64,000 nt of DNA from Billgrantia tianxiuensis (GCF_009834345.1 NZ_CP035042.1:4898001-4962000); one strand, 5' to 3'. Positions 34,831-47,078 are shown, counted from the first letter of the stretch. Notes: generated from the letters alone by a model not told the origin. Made by a program: numbers and translations.

Positions 34831-36206
34831 GCAGCCTCCTGCTGGATCATCAGGGCCTGGTGGATGGCGCGTGCGGCAAGCTTGCCGTGCTGCACCGCCT
34901 GTACGGTGAGATCCTGCCCCGGTGCGATGCAGTCGCCACCGGCATAGACGCCGGGGAGCGAGGTCTGGAAGTCGTCGTCAACTTGGATTCGCTCGCCGTC
35001 GCGCACCAGGCTTGCCGCCAGCGGGTCGCTGAGGCTGGCGCCATCGAAGCCCTGGCCGATGGCCTTGAAGATGGCATCGGCAGCAAGGTCGAAGGTTTCG
35101 CCGGTACCTGTCAGGCGGCCGGCCTCGTCGCGCGTCTTCTCGAAGCGCATGCCGGCCACCCGTCCCTCGCCATCGAGTAGCACCTTCGCGGGCCTGGCCC
35201 AGGTCAGCATGCGAACGCCGTTGGCCTTGGCGATCTCCTGCTCGTGGCCGGTGGCCGACATCGCCTCGAGGCCACGCCGATAGACCAGCGTGACCTCCTC
35301 GGCACCCAGCCGAGACATCTGCGTCGCCATGTCGATGGCGGTATTGCCGGCGCCGATCACGACGCAACGGCGGGCCAGTGGCAGCCCGGCAAGGTCGTCG
35401 GCCTGACGCAGCTCGCGGATGTAGTCGACGGCGGGCATCATCCCCGGGGCCGCTTCACCGGCCAGGCCCAGCTCGCGGCTGGCACCGAGCCCCAGGCCAA
35501 GGAACACCGCATCGAAGTCGTCACGCAGCTGCGCAAGATCCAACTCGCGCCCCAGCCGCTGGCCGTAGCGAATCTCGATGCCGCCGATGCCGAGCAGGAA
35601 CTCGACCTCGCGGCGGGCGAAATCGTCGGTCATCTTGTAGCGGGCGATGCCGTATTCATTGAGCCCGCCGGGCTTCGCCTCGGCTTCGAAGATCGTCACC
35701 CGGTGCCCGAGCATCGCCAGGCGATGGGCGCAGGAGAGCCCCGCCGGGCCGGCTCCGACCACTGCCACGTGACGACCGCTGTCGGCGGCACGCCGGAACG
35801 GGTGCCCGTCGAAACGCATGTGATCGGTGGCGTAGCGCTGCAATAGCCCGATCAGCACCGGCTGGCACTCTTCGTGGTGATTGCGCACGCAGCTCTGCTC
35901 GCAGAGGATCTCGGTGGGGCAGACCCGCGCACAGCTGCCGCCCAGGATGTTCTGCTCGAGAATGGTGTGTGCGGCACCGTTGATGTTGCCCTCGCCGATC
36001 TGGCGAATGAAGCGCGGAATGTCGATGTCCGACGGGCAGGCCTCGATGCAGGGAGCATCGAAGCAGTACAGGCAGCGCTGGCTCTCGATCTGCGCCTGGC
36101 GTTCGCTGAGCGGCGGATGCAGGTCACTGAAACCCTCGGCAAGCCGGGTCGCGTCATAGGCCGGGGCTTCACCGACCCGGGGCAGGTGGTTCAAAGAGTG
36201 GGTCAC
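34827..36206 (-). CDS. preT: NAD-dependent dihydropyrimidine dehydrogenase subunit PreT
   Basis: A 459-residue flavoprotein that delivers NAD(P)H electrons to PreA. The N-terminal iron-sulfur domain has CLYCFDAPCIEACPSDIDIP and ARVCPTEILCEQSC. The FAD site is VAVVGAGPAGLSCAHRLAML, the NAD(P) site VVIGAGNTAIDMATQMSRLG, and VYAGGDCIAPGQDLTVQA closes the flavin site. The layout is that of GltD-like subunits and PreT of E. coli. It is third in the order ureidopropionase, hydA, preT, preA on the minus strand. Confidence 0.95.
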   Translation of the reverse strand: MTHSLNHLPRVGEAPAYDATRLAEGFSDLHPPLSERQAQIESQRCLYCFDAPCIEACPSDIDIPRFIRQIGEGNINGAAHTILEQNILGGSCARVCPTEILCEQSCVRNHHEECQPVLIGLLQRYATDHMRFDGHPFRRAADSGRHVAVVGAGPAGLSCAHRLAMLGHRVTIFEAEAKPGGLNEYGIARYKMTDDFARREVEFLLGIGGIEIRYGQRLGRELDLAQLRDDFDAVFLGLGLGASRELGLAGEAAPGMMPAVDYIRELRQADDLAGLPLARRCVVIGAGNTAIDMATQMSRLGAEEVTLVYRRGLEAMSATGHEQEIAKANGVRMLTWARPAKVLLDGEGRVAGMRFEKTRDEAGRLTGTGETFDLAADAIFKAIGQGFDGASLSDPLAASLVRDGERIQVDDDFQTSLPGVYAGGDCIAPGQDLTVQAVQHGKLAARAIHQALMIQQEAA

Positions 36207-36269
36207 GGTCGTTACCTCGTTGTTCTTGGCTGTATGTCGCCGGGCTGGACGCCGCCGGTTATGGCGTCC

Positions 36270-38607
<2,338 letters not shown>

Positions 38608-38662
38608 CTCTTCGATCCTGTTGTGATTGTTGTCAGCCTGCGCTTTCCGCATCGGCACGGGC

Positions 38663-38702
38663 AATTTCAAAAAGCTGACTCAACAGACAGCTTTTTGAAA
38701 TT
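38663..38702. promoter_or_regulatory. Perfect 15-bp inverted repeat in the pyrimidine operon leader
   Basis: AATTTCAAAAAGCTG (38663-38677) and CAGCTTTTTGAAATT (38688-38702) are exact inverted copies with a 10-base spacer, 55 bp upstream of the ureidopropionase start. It could be an operator for the TetR-family regulator or a transcript hairpin (AAAAAGCTG...CAGCTTTTT) working as an attenuator. Nothing in the sequence decides between these. Confidence 0.55.
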
Positions 38703-39198
38703 AGTTGCTCTCCCACGGGATAGCAAGACTCAAACGTTGAATTCGCCATGGCCTGACTCAAGCTCTTGTCGAGCAAGGAAAAATCATCGCCTCATCAGGC
38801 GTTTGCACCAGAGCGAAGGAGGAATGCCCCAACTATGAACTTATGCTGTATTTTTATTTTGCTTTTTAAATCAAAAGTTTATGTTTTAATTTTGGTAATT
38901 AAAATTAGCCTGTTAAGGAATCTTGAACCAAATTGGAAAGTGACTAGTCTGTCATGAGGCGCTTTTCCGTGGGGAGCGGAAACCTCCTCAGTAGTCTTTG
39001 CCCAGCTCACCCTTAACATTGCTGTCTTTATAGTCAGCTTTTAAAACATAAACTTAGCATTCGGAAAGTGTATCGAGCTGGACGATTCGGCGCGGGAGTC
39101 AGCCAATCGAATGGCAATGGGCATACATATTGCTTCTTGCCGGCAAGACCAAGACCAACACAACAATGAGCTCATGCACCGAGTGACGGAGAACAACA
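38703..39198. other. AT-rich divergent control region with nested inverted repeats
   Basis: This gap of nearly 500 bp contains no credible gene. Its core (about 38830-39060) is strikingly AT-rich against the GC-rich surroundings. Repeats seen: AAGTTTATGTTTTAA (38875-38889) and its exact complement TTAAAACATAAACTT (39041-39055), about 150 bp apart; TTTTAATT-N5-AATTAAAA (38884-38904); and TTTCCG-N7-CGGAAA (38964-38982). It separates the divergent catabolic operon and the permease gene and should carry both promoters. The base composition also fits an acquired segment or the scar of a mobile element, but no transposase remains. Confidence 0.5.
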
Positions 39199-40707
39199 AT
39201 GACCCAGTCATCGAGGATGTTGGACAGGAAGGGCCTGATCGAACTCGAGGTAGGCGACGACTTACGCAATAGTCCACGGTTCAACGACGACATCGCACCC
39301 ACCAAGGCAAGTGAAAGGACCTGGTCGAGATGGAACATCGCCGCGCTCTGGGTCGGGATGTCGATCTGTGTGCCCACCTATACCCTAGGCGGCGTTCTGA
39401 CCGCCTATTTCGGGCTCAGCGTGGGCGAGGCCCTGTTGGCGATACTGCTGGCCAACGTGATCGTACTGATTCCGCTGACGCTGAACGCCTTTCCCGGAAC
39501 CAAGTTCGGCATTCCCTTCCCGGTGGTGCTGCGCTCTTCGTTCGGCATCCTCGGCTCCAACGTGCCCTGCCTGATTCGCGCCCTGGTCGGCTGCGGCTGG
39601 TTTGGCATCCAGACGATGTTCGGCGGCCTAGCCATTCACCTGCTGCTCGCTGCGCTCTTCCCGCCCTGGCAGGCATTGGGGGGCATCGGCGAGGTCATCG
39701 GCTTCTTCGTTTTCGGGGCGATGAATCTCTACGTGGTGATCCGCGGGGCGGAATCGATCAAGTGGCTGGAGACGCTGGCCGCCCCCCTGCTGCTGGCAGT
39801 TGGCATCGGGCTGATGTTCTGGGCCTGGCCGCACATGTCGATGACCGAACTGCTGGCACAGCCTCCCTCGCGTCCGGAAGGCGCTTCGGTCGTTGGCTAC
39901 TTCCTCGCCGGCCTGACGGCCATGGTGGGCTTCTGGGCCACGCTATCGCTCAACATCCCAGATTTCAGTCGCTTTGCCAAAAGCCAGAAGGATCAGATCG
40001 TCGGCCAGGTGCTGGGCCTGCCCCTGACCATGTTCTTCTTCGCCGCCCTCGGCGTGGTGATGACGGCCGCCTCGGAGTCCCTGGTCGGTCGAACCATCGC
40101 TGACCCGGTCAACCTCATCGGCATGATCGATAATCCGTTCTGGGTCGGCATTGCGATGGTGCTGATCATCGTGGCCACGATCTCGACCAACACGGCAGCC
40201 AACATCGTCTCGCCCACCAACGATTTCCAGAACGTGGCGCCCAAACTGGTCGACCATACGCGTGGCGTGCTGCTGACCGGCCTCGTGGGCGTGCTGCTGA
40301 TGGGCTACGACCTGCTGCAAAAGGCGGGAGTGATCGGTGCCGGCGTCTCGCTGGAGCAGATGTACTCGAACTGGCTGCTGGGCTATTCCAGTCTGTTGGG
40401 GCCCATTGCGGGCGTCATGGCGGTGGATTATTTCCTGATCAAGCGCCAGCGGCTCGACGTACCGAGCCTCTACCAGGACGGCCGGGTCTACCCCGCCTTC
40501 AACCTGGCCGGCTTCATCGCCTTCGGCGTTCCCGTCTCGCTGACCCTGCTGTCGCTGGCCACCGGGACCATGTACTGGTTCTATGACTATGGCTGGTTCA
40601 CCGGCTCGCTGTTGGGTGCCGTACTCTACTATGTCATGAGCCTGATGCTGACTCCGGCCGGTCAGGCCGTGCAGGCAACCGCCATGGATATGGAGCGCCA
40701 CCTGTGA
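39199..40707 (+). CDS. NCS1-family nucleobase:cation symporter
   Basis: A 502-residue transporter with about 12 membrane helices, of the nucleobase:cation symporter-1 family (uracil, cytosine, allantoin, hydantoin). Family segments visible: FNDDIAPTKASERTWSRWNI at the N-terminus, WVGMSICVPTYTLGG, FGILGSNVPCLIRALVGCGWFG, LSLNIPDFSRFAKSQKDQ, and TNTAANIVSPTNDFQNVAP. It is divergent from the pyrimidine degradation operon, so uracil, thymine or a dihydropyrimidine/hydantoin is the likely substrate. GGAG precedes the ATG. Confidence 0.9.
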   Translation: MTQSSRMLDRKGLIELEVGDDLRNSPRFNDDIAPTKASERTWSRWNIAALWVGMSICVPTYTLGGVLTAYFGLSVGEALLAILLANVIVLIPLTLNAFPGTKFGIPFPVVLRSSFGILGSNVPCLIRALVGCGWFGIQTMFGGLAIHLLLAALFPPWQALGGIGEVIGFFVFGAMNLYVVIRGAESIKWLETLAAPLLLAVGIGLMFWAWPHMSMTELLAQPPSRPEGASVVGYFLAGLTAMVGFWATLSLNIPDFSRFAKSQKDQIVGQVLGLPLTMFFFAALGVVMTAASESLVGRTIADPVNLIGMIDNPFWVGIAMVLIIVATISTNTAANIVSPTNDFQNVAPKLVDHTRGVLLTGLVGVLLMGYDLLQKAGVIGAGVSLEQMYSNWLLGYSSLLGPIAGVMAVDYFLIKRQRLDVPSLYQDGRVYPAFNLAGFIAFGVPVSLTLLSLATGTMYWFYDYGWFTGSLLGAVLYYVMSLMLTPAGQAVQATAMDMERHL

Positions 40708-40742
40708 GTCGACCCGCATGAGAACGCTCGGCTAGCGGCCCC

Positions 40743-41474
40743 TCAAGTCGCGGCGATATCACGCTCGCCGCGATAGTGGCGATCCCACATCAGCACGGCG
40801 CCGGCGACGGCGCCGGGCAGCAGGAACAGGTTGGCCAGCGGGATCCAGGTGATCAGCGTCACCCAGCCGCCGAAGGTGAGGGTCTGCCAGGAACGCGAGG
40901 CGAGCCGACGACGCATGTCGGCGAAGCTCACCTTGTTGTTGTCCATGGGGTAGTCGAGGTAGGTGATGGCCATCATCCAGGCCGAGAACAGCGCCCACAG
41001 GAAGGGCGCGGCGACGTTGAGCGCCGGCACCCAGCTGAGGATGAACAACGCCAGGGCCCGCGGCAGGATGTAGCCGAGCTTGACCAGCTCACGCCCCAGG
41101 GCGTCCACCGCGGTACGCGCCAGGCCGCGATCGTCGAGCGGCGGCCGGCCGGTGGCCTGCACTTCCACCTTGGCCGCCAGGAAGCCGTAGAAGGGCGCGG
41201 CGATCAGATGGGTCACCAGGGTGAAGGTGAAGAACACGATCAACACCAGGCTGACCACGAACAGCGGCCAGATCAGCCATTCCAGCCAGCCGAGCCAGGC
41301 CGGCACCAGGGCCATCCAACTTTCCAGCCAGCCGCCGAAGTGGCTTACCACGTAGTAGAGCATGGCCGAGTAGACCGTCAGGTTGACGGCGATCGGGGCG
41401 TAGACGTAGCGACGCAGGCCGCGGCCGTAGACCAGCCGCGTCCCGCGAGACAGCGCCGTGAAGGCATCCAGCAT
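40743..41474 (-). CDS. cysZ: Sulfate transporter CysZ
   Basis: A 243-residue EI24-domain inner-membrane protein. The opening MLDAFTALSRGTRLVYGRGL and the segments IAAPFYGFLAAKVE and FLWALFSAWMMAITYLDYPM are typical. CysZ imports sulfate for cysteine synthesis. It lies 36 bases from the convergent permease gene and upstream of phoU in the other reading sense, with no other sulfur genes nearby. Confidence 0.92.
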   Translation of the reverse strand: MLDAFTALSRGTRLVYGRGLRRYVYAPIAVNLTVYSAMLYYVVSHFGGWLESWMALVPAWLGWLEWLIWPLFVVSLVLIVFFTFTLVTHLIAAPFYGFLAAKVEVQATGRPPLDDRGLARTAVDALGRELVKLGYILPRALALFILSWVPALNVAAPFLWALFSAWMMAITYLDYPMDNNKVSFADMRRRLASRSWQTLTFGGWVTLITWIPLANLFLLPGAVAGAVLMWDRHYRGERDIAAT

Positions 41475-41490
41475 CGGAATCCTCTTCCCA

Positions 41491-42219
41491 TCACTCCTTG
41501 CGCGTCAGCGCATCTTCATCGATCTGGTCGGGGTCCATGTGGCGGATATCGAGCCCCTTGACCAGGTAGATGACGTACTCGGCGAGATTGTCGGCATGAT
41601 CGCCGACCCGCTCCAGCGCGCGCAAGATCCACATCACGTTGAGTACCGGGCCGATGGCGCGGCTGTCCTCCATCATGAAGGTCATCAGCGAGCGCATGGC
41701 GCTGCCGTACTCGTCGTCCACCGAGTCGTCCTCGTGCACTACCTGCAGCGCCAGCTCGGTATCAAAGCGTGCGAAGGCGGTCAGCGCATCGCGCAGCATG
41801 CGCCGCACGTGCTCGCTGATGTGACGCACCTCGACCAGACCGCGCACGTTGTTGCCGCTGTCGATCAGCGTCAGGGCGTTGCGTGCGATCTTGCTCGCTT
41901 CGTCGCCGATCCGCTCCAGGTCGGCGGTGGCACGGATCACCGCCAGCACCAGGCGCAGGTCGGAGGCGGCCGGCTGGCGCCGGGCCAGGACCCGCGTGCA
42001 CTCATCGTCGATCTTGAGCTGCATGGCGTTGACGTCTCGGTCTCGGTCGCGCACCTTCTCGGCCAGGCGGCTGTCGCTGTCGAGCAGCGCCTGGATCGCC
42101 TCCTGGACCTGCTGCTCGACCAGCCCGCCCATGGTCATCAGTTGGGTCTTGAGCGCCTCCAGCTCCTGGTTGAACTGGCGGGAAATGTGTTGGCTATGAG
42201 TTTCGCTGGTGATGTCCAT
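41491..42219 (-). CDS. phoU: Phosphate signalling protein PhoU
   Basis: A 242-residue helical protein with two PhoU repeats: LMTMGGLVEQQVQEAIQALL with ADLERIGDEASKIARNAL, and RALERVGDHADNLAEYV. It links the PstSCAB transporter to PhoR and keeps the regulon off when phosphate is plentiful. The ATG giving MDITSETHSQHISRQF was chosen, with GAGGAGAG upstream; the frame extends 43 codons more but into pstB. It is the last gene of pstSCAB-phoU. Confidence 0.97.
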   Translation of the reverse strand: MDITSETHSQHISRQFNQELEALKTQLMTMGGLVEQQVQEAIQALLDSDSRLAEKVRDRDRDVNAMQLKIDDECTRVLARRQPAASDLRLVLAVIRATADLERIGDEASKIARNALTLIDSGNNVRGLVEVRHISEHVRRMLRDALTAFARFDTELALQVVHEDDSVDDEYGSAMRSLMTFMMEDSRAIGPVLNVMWILRALERVGDHADNLAEYVIYLVKGLDIRHMDPDQIDEDALTRKE

Positions 42220-42253
42220 CGTGCTCTCCTCGGGTCGCGGTAGACGTTCCCGT

Positions 42254-43090
42254 TCAGGCCATGCGACCGGTGATGTAGTTCTCGGTGCGGCGCAGGCTGG
42301 GGTTGGTGAACAGGGTGTCGGTGGGGGCGTACTCCACCAGTTCGCCATCCTGCAGGAAGGCGGTGTAGTCGGAGACCCGCGCCGCCTGCTGCATGTTGTG
42401 GGTGACCAGGATCAAGGTCAGCTGCGACTTCAATCCGCGAATCAGCTCCTCGATCTTGAGCGTCGAGATCGGGTCCAGCGCCGAGGCCGGCTCATCGAGC
42501 AGCAGCACCTCGGGGCGTACCGCCAGCGAGCGGGCGATCACCAGGCGCTGCTGCTGGCCGCCGGAAAGCGACCAGGCCGAGGCGCGCAGGCGATCCTTCA
42601 CTTCCCCCCACAGCGCTGCGGCATCCAGCGCCCACTCGACGATGTCGTCCATGCGCCGGCGCGTCAGTCCTCCCTGCAGACGCAGGCCGAAGGCCACGTT
42701 GTCGTAGATCGACATGGGGAAGGGGTTGGGTACCTGGAACACCATGCCGACGCGTCGGCGCAATTCGTCCACGGCCACTTGCGGTGCGTGGATGTCCTCT
42801 CCTTCGAGCAGGATCCTGCCCTCGTGACTCACCTCCTCGTTGAGGTCGTGCAGGCGGTTGAGTGCACGCAGGAGGGTCGACTTGCCGCAACCCGACGGGC
42901 CGATGAACGCCGTGACACGATGCCGGGGGACGCGCAGAGAAATATCGCGCAGCGCCCGCTTGTCGCCATAAGCCAGGCTCAGCCCCTCGATCTGGAAGCA
43001 GCTGGCCTCGGGGGCGAAGTCGATGATCGAACCCGTGGCGGACGGCTGAAAGCGCGGCGGCATGGTCATCGGTGGGCGTTTCCTCAACAT
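42254..43090 (-). CDS. pstB: Phosphate ABC transporter ATP-binding protein PstB
   Basis: A 278-residue ATPase of the high-affinity phosphate importer. Walker [18 protein letters not shown], signature LSGGQQQRL and Walker [15 protein letters not shown] are present, with the family segment [18 protein letters not shown]. An N-terminal extension of about 30 residues precedes the ATPase core; internal ATGs at codons 8 and 10 are alternative starts. The start overlaps the end of pstA by 7 bases. Confidence 0.96.
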   Translation of the reverse strand: MLRKRPPMTMPPRFQPSATGSIIDFAPEASCFQIEGLSLAYGDKRALRDISLRVPRHRVTAFIGPSGCGKSTLLRALNRLHDLNEEVSHEGRILLEGEDIHAPQVAVDELRRRVGMVFQVPNPFPMSIYDNVAFGLRLQGGLTRRRMDDIVEWALDAAALWGEVKDRLRASAWSLSGGQQQRLVIARSLAVRPEVLLLDEPASALDPISTLKIEELIRGLKSQLTLILVTHNMQQAARVSDYTAFLQDGELVEYAPTDTLFTNPSLRRTENYITGRMA

Positions 43091-44646
43091 GGGCGCGGCT
43101 GCACGCCGTGACGCGCGCGGAAATAATGGCGCAGGAATATGGCAGTCAGGTTAAGCACCAGGATCACCAGTACCAGCAATAGCGCAGTGGCGTAGACCAG
43201 CGGCATGGCCGCCTGCACATCGTTGCCGTGAAAGGCGGTATCGTAGATGTGGTAGCCTAGGTGCATGAACTTGCGCTCAAGATGGAGGAACGGGAACTCG
43301 CCGTCCACCGGCACCTGGGGCGCCAGCTTGGCCACCCCAACCAGCAACAGCGGCGCCACCTCCCCGGCAGCGCGAGCGATTGCCAGAATCACCCCGGTAA
43401 GCATGGCCGGCACCGCCATCGGCAGTACCACCCGGGTCAGGGTCTCCAGCCGCGTGGCACCCAACGCCAGGGCGCCTTCACGCTGTTGCACGGGGATCCG
43501 CGCCAGCCCCTCCTCGGTGGCCACGATCACCACCGGCAGCGTCAACAGTGCCAGAGTCAGCGAGGCCCATAGCAACCCTCCGGTACCGAAGGTGGGCGAA
43601 GGCAGGGCATCGTTGAAAAACCACTCGTCCAGCGAGCCGCCAATACCGTAGACGAACACACCAAGGCCGAACACGCCATAGACGATCGACGGCACCCCCG
43701 CCAGGTTACGCACGGCAATGCGTACCAGATGCGTCAAGCGGCCCTGATGTGCCACCTCGTTGAGGTAGACCGCCGCCAGCACGCCGAAGGGGGTCACCAG
43801 CAACGACATCAGCAGCACCATCAGCACGGTGCCGAAGATAGCCGGCCATACGCCACCGGCCGCGTTGCCATCGCGCGGCCCCTCGGCGAGAAAACGCCAT
43901 ACGCCACGCCCCCAGGCCCCCAGCTTTTCGACCGTCGACATGGCGTTGGGTCGCCAGGCGCGCAGCACCTCTTCCAGCGGCTGTACCAGGCGCCGCCCGT
44001 CGACGCTCTCGAGCAGCGCTACTTCGCCACGCATCGCCTCCTGCAGGGCACGCACCCGTTCGTTGGCCTCGGCCAGCGCCTGCCGCGCCTGGGCATCGCT
44101 CGGGTCGACATCCAGCCGTCTAATCAGCGGCCTGATCACCTCCCGACGCAGCCGTTCGCGCTCGCCGCGCAGCTCCTGTAGCGTCGCCAGGCGTGCCTGC
44201 AGTCGCTCCCAGGTCGCCTCCTGTGCCTGCGGCTCCTGCACGCTTTCGGCGTCGCCCAGTGCCACCAGCCGGCCGATGAATTCCCCGTACCGGCTCCGCT
44301 CCAGCACGATCAGGTCCTGTGGAGTCTCGCTCGCGACGATGTCGTTCACCGGCAGCCAGTGCCATACCTGGCCGTCGAGATCGCGGTTGGCAGTGAAATA
44401 GAGCCGCTCACGCCCTGCGCTTTGCTCCAGCGGCAGTTCACGCACTGCGCGTCCGGACAGCAGCCGGCCATCCTCCATCTCGACCTGCGCTACCGCCGCG
44501 GGCCAGAAGTGGCCCAGCCCACGGGTGGCGAGGAGCAGCAACAGCCCGCCCAGCATCAGCAGCGACAGCGCCACGCTACCGGCAGCCAGCCAGGCCCAGG
44601 GCCCTTCCGAGCGGATCGGACGACGCTTGGCGCGGTTCGCTCTCAT
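43084..44646 (-). CDS. pstA: Phosphate ABC transporter permease PstA, long form
   Basis: A 520-residue permease, much longer than E. coli PstA (about 296) but like the long Pseudomonas form. After one N-terminal helix there is a periplasmic insertion of about 200 residues, including a charged coiled-coil stretch ([20 protein letters not shown]). The C-terminal half holds the usual five-helix permease with the EAA-type loop [21 protein letters not shown]. Its ATG overlaps the pstC stop. Confidence 0.93.
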   Translation of the reverse strand: MRANRAKRRPIRSEGPWAWLAAGSVALSLLMLGGLLLLLATRGLGHFWPAAVAQVEMEDGRLLSGRAVRELPLEQSAGRERLYFTANRDLDGQVWHWLPVNDIVASETPQDLIVLERSRYGEFIGRLVALGDAESVQEPQAQEATWERLQARLATLQELRGERERLRREVIRPLIRRLDVDPSDAQARQALAEANERVRALQEAMRGEVALLESVDGRRLVQPLEEVLRAWRPNAMSTVEKLGAWGRGVWRFLAEGPRDGNAAGGVWPAIFGTVLMVLLMSLLVTPFGVLAAVYLNEVAHQGRLTHLVRIAVRNLAGVPSIVYGVFGLGVFVYGIGGSLDEWFFNDALPSPTFGTGGLLWASLTLALLTLPVVIVATEEGLARIPVQQREGALALGATRLETLTRVVLPMAVPAMLTGVILAIARAAGEVAPLLLVGVAKLAPQVPVDGEFPFLHLERKFMHLGYHIYDTAFHGNDVQAAMPLVYATALLLVLVILVLNLTAIFLRHYFRARHGVQPRPC

Positions 44647-45773
44647 GGCGCACCGTCGAGCCAGCGATAGCGGCGCCGCAGCCGGCTTCTCACCACTTCG
44701 GCCAAGGTATTGACCAGAAAGGTGAACAGGAACAGCAGCAGGGCCGCCAGCATCAGCAGCAAATAGGCCTCGCTGCCCGGCACCGCTTCGGGCAACTCCA
44801 CCGCGATGCCTGCCGCCATGGTGCGCATGCCCTCGAAGGGGCTCAGGCTCATCAGGGCGGTATTGCCACTGGCCATCAGCACGATCATGGTTTCGCCCAC
44901 GGCGCGCCCCGTGCCGATCATCATCGCGGCGAAGATCCCGGGAGCCGCCGCCGGCAACACCACCCGCCACAGCGTCTGCCAGCGGGTGGCCCCCAGCGCG
45001 TGGGCGCCCTCGCCGAGTCGAGACGGCACGCCGGAGAGCGCATCCTCGGCCAGCGCGTAGACACTCGGCATTACTGCGAAGCCCATGGCCAGTCCCACGA
45101 TCATGGCGTTGCGCGTGGCATAGTCGAGCCCCAGTTCGCGGTTCAGCCAGATACGCAGGCTGCCGTCGAACAGCAGCGCCTCGAGCCCGGGCGCCAGCGA
45201 GAAGGTGGCGAACACCAGCAGCATCAGCCAGGGCACCAGCCACAGGCCGGCACGTGCCAGCGAAAAGTACCGCCGCCAGGTCGCAGGCAGCCGGCGCCAG
45301 ATGGCGGCGGCCAGGAGCACGCCCAAGGGCAGTACCAGCAGCAATGCCAGCGAGCCGGCCAGGTGCCGCTCCACCCAGGGCGCCACCACCAGTCCGGCAA
45401 CGAAGCCGATCACCACCCCGGGGAGCGCCTCCATCATCTCCAGGGTGGGCTTCATGCGACTGCGCAGCCGTTGCGACATGAACAATGCCGAATGGATCGC
45501 GGCGCCCAAGGCCAGGGGAATGGCAAACAGCATCGCCCACAGGGCCGCCTTCAGCGTGCCCCAGGCCATGGGTGTAAGTTCCAGGCGAATGCGCGCCGGG
45601 TCGAAGACACCCCCCAGCAGGGCCGGCAGGACTTCCAGCACCAGAAACACGCCGATGGCGAGCACGGCCACTATTACACCGATGCCTCCAGCCATGATCA
45701 GGGCGGTAGCCAACCGATCGCGCTGCCGACGCCACAGGGACCGAGAGGAGGAAGCGGAAGTGGGCTCTATCAT
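44643..45773 (-). CDS. pstC: Phosphate ABC transporter permease PstC
   Basis: A 376-residue permease with about seven or eight helices and the EAA-type loop GEGAHALGATRWQTLWRVVLP. The segment PTLEMMEALPGVVIGFVAGL and the end TLAEVVRSRLRRRYRWL fit PstC. The ATG giving MIEPTSASSSRSLWRR was chosen; the frame extends upstream only through pstS. pstA follows with an ATGA overlap. Confidence 0.93.
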   Translation of the reverse strand: MIEPTSASSSRSLWRRQRDRLATALIMAGGIGVIVAVLAIGVFLVLEVLPALLGGVFDPARIRLELTPMAWGTLKAALWAMLFAIPLALGAAIHSALFMSQRLRSRMKPTLEMMEALPGVVIGFVAGLVVAPWVERHLAGSLALLLVLPLGVLLAAAIWRRLPATWRRYFSLARAGLWLVPWLMLLVFATFSLAPGLEALLFDGSLRIWLNRELGLDYATRNAMIVGLAMGFAVMPSVYALAEDALSGVPSRLGEGAHALGATRWQTLWRVVLPAAAPGIFAAMMIGTGRAVGETMIVLMASGNTALMSLSPFEGMRTMAAGIAVELPEAVPGSEAYLLLMLAALLLFLFTFLVNTLAEVVRSRLRRRYRWLDGAP

Positions 45774-45816
45774 GATCGGCAGCGTATAACGACTCGATGA
45801 CAGTTGGATGACAGCA

Positions 45817-46779
45817 TCACGGCGGCGAGACGTCCAATCCCAGCCGTTCACGCTGGAACGCCAGGTCAGCCTCCGCCAGCGCCACGAAACCCAGTTCGCC
45901 GACCGTACGCTGTCCCTCCGGGGAGAGAATGAGTTCGAGCAGCGCACGCTCCGGCCCCGACAGCACCTCCCCGGGAGGCAGGTTGGCGTACAGGAATAGC
46001 GCCCGACTCAGCGGGTAGGCGCCCTGGCGGACCTGCTCGGCCCCTGGCAGGACCCGGTTGCCTTCGGCATCCTCGAGGGCGAGTGGCTTGACTCCCGGAG
46101 TCAGGTGATTGAGGCCGGCATAGCCGATCGCCTCGCGGCTCTCCGTAACCGCCGCCACGATGGCTGCCGAACCGGGATGCTCGTTGAGACGCGGCAGGTA
46201 GTCGCCGCCGCACAGGGCGCGCTGGCGGAAGAGTTCGTAGCTGCCCGAGGCGGGGTTGCGCCCATGCAGCTCGATGCGTCCCGTGAGGCCAGCGCCGGCG
46301 AGCTGCTCCCAGCGGGCCAGGGCGTTCTCGGCGCCACAGCGACGCGTGCGCGAGAAGATCGCATCGACCTGCTCCAGGCGCAGCGCTTCCAATGCATGGT
46401 GGCGATGGACGATGACTGCCAACGCATCCCGGGCCACTTCCACTTCGACCGGGGCATAGCCGTGACGCTGCTCGAAGGCATGCCGCTCCTCCTCGCTCAT
46501 CGGTCGCGACATGGGACCCAGCCGGGTGGTGCCCGCCACCAGTGCCGGCGGGGCGCTGGACGAGCCGCTGGCTTGCAGCTGCAGACGAATGCCAGGGTGG
46601 CGTTCACCGAGCTGCTCGCCCCAGCGCAGCATCAGCCCCGCCATGGTATCGGAACCCACGATCCCCAGCGTGCCGACCGGTTCGTCCGCTTGGACGGTCA
46701 GCGACACCAGTGCCAACAGTGCCGACAGGCCCGCCACGCGTAGCCTGGCCCGACCAAGCGCTTCACGCAGGAAGATCAT
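45817..46779 (-). CDS. pstS: Phosphate ABC transporter substrate-binding protein PstS
   Basis: A 320-residue periplasmic phosphate-binding protein. The signal peptide is residues 1-31 (LRVAGLSALLALVSLTVQA). The phosphate-binding pattern begins GTLGIVGSDTMAGLMLRWGE and includes the Ser/Gly-rich QASGSSSAPPALVAGTTRLG and RNPASGSYELFRQRALCGG. First gene of pstSCAB-phoU. Upstream I found only one Pho half-site (46953-46959), not a full Pho box. Confidence 0.92.
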   Translation of the reverse strand: MIFLREALGRARLRVAGLSALLALVSLTVQADEPVGTLGIVGSDTMAGLMLRWGEQLGERHPGIRLQLQASGSSSAPPALVAGTTRLGPMSRPMSEEERHAFEQRHGYAPVEVEVARDALAVIVHRHHALEALRLEQVDAIFSRTRRCGAENALARWEQLAGAGLTGRIELHGRNPASGSYELFRQRALCGGDYLPRLNEHPGSAAIVAAVTESREAIGYAGLNHLTPGVKPLALEDAEGNRVLPGAEQVRQGAYPLSRALFLYANLPPGEVLSGPERALLELILSPEGQRTVGELGFVALAEADLAFQRERLGLDVSPP

Positions 46780-47078
46780 GTTGAACTCCTAGATACCGGG
46801 TAGACGATGAAGGGAGATGCCGACAACGTGGCGAACACGGGCCAGGCAAGGAGGCATCCGTCGAACAAGCGAAGATTACAGGAAGACAATGAGCGTTTCG
46901 TGAAGGCTTGCGAAACCGCCTGGGCAGGCGCAGTCGTTTGACTGCATTCACGATGACAGGTTGTCGCAGCTCTGGTGAGGGTAAGCCTTGGCGTATAAGA
47001 TGGCCCACAGCAGTCGCTGCGATGCAATATCGCCACCGCAATCGCCACCACAACAACAAGCCGAGCTTACGACACTCC
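46780..47078. other. Intergenic control region between pstS and thioesterase
   Basis: About 300 bp between divergent genes. It should carry the pstS promoter. A single ATGACAG (46953-46959, the complement of CTGTCAT) is present, without a good second half-site at 11-bp spacing. The ATG of the thioesterase has no strong ribosome site. No gene is supported here. Confidence 0.4.

Noticed and set aside
38766..38957. A 63-codon open frame in the AT-rich control region
   Set aside because: Codon use is unlike the surrounding genes, no good ribosome site is seen, and the residues follow from the AT-rich DNA.
46953..46959. Pho half-site upstream of pstS
   Set aside because: Only one good 7-bp half-site is present; the matching half at 11-bp spacing is poor, so it is not called as a Pho box.
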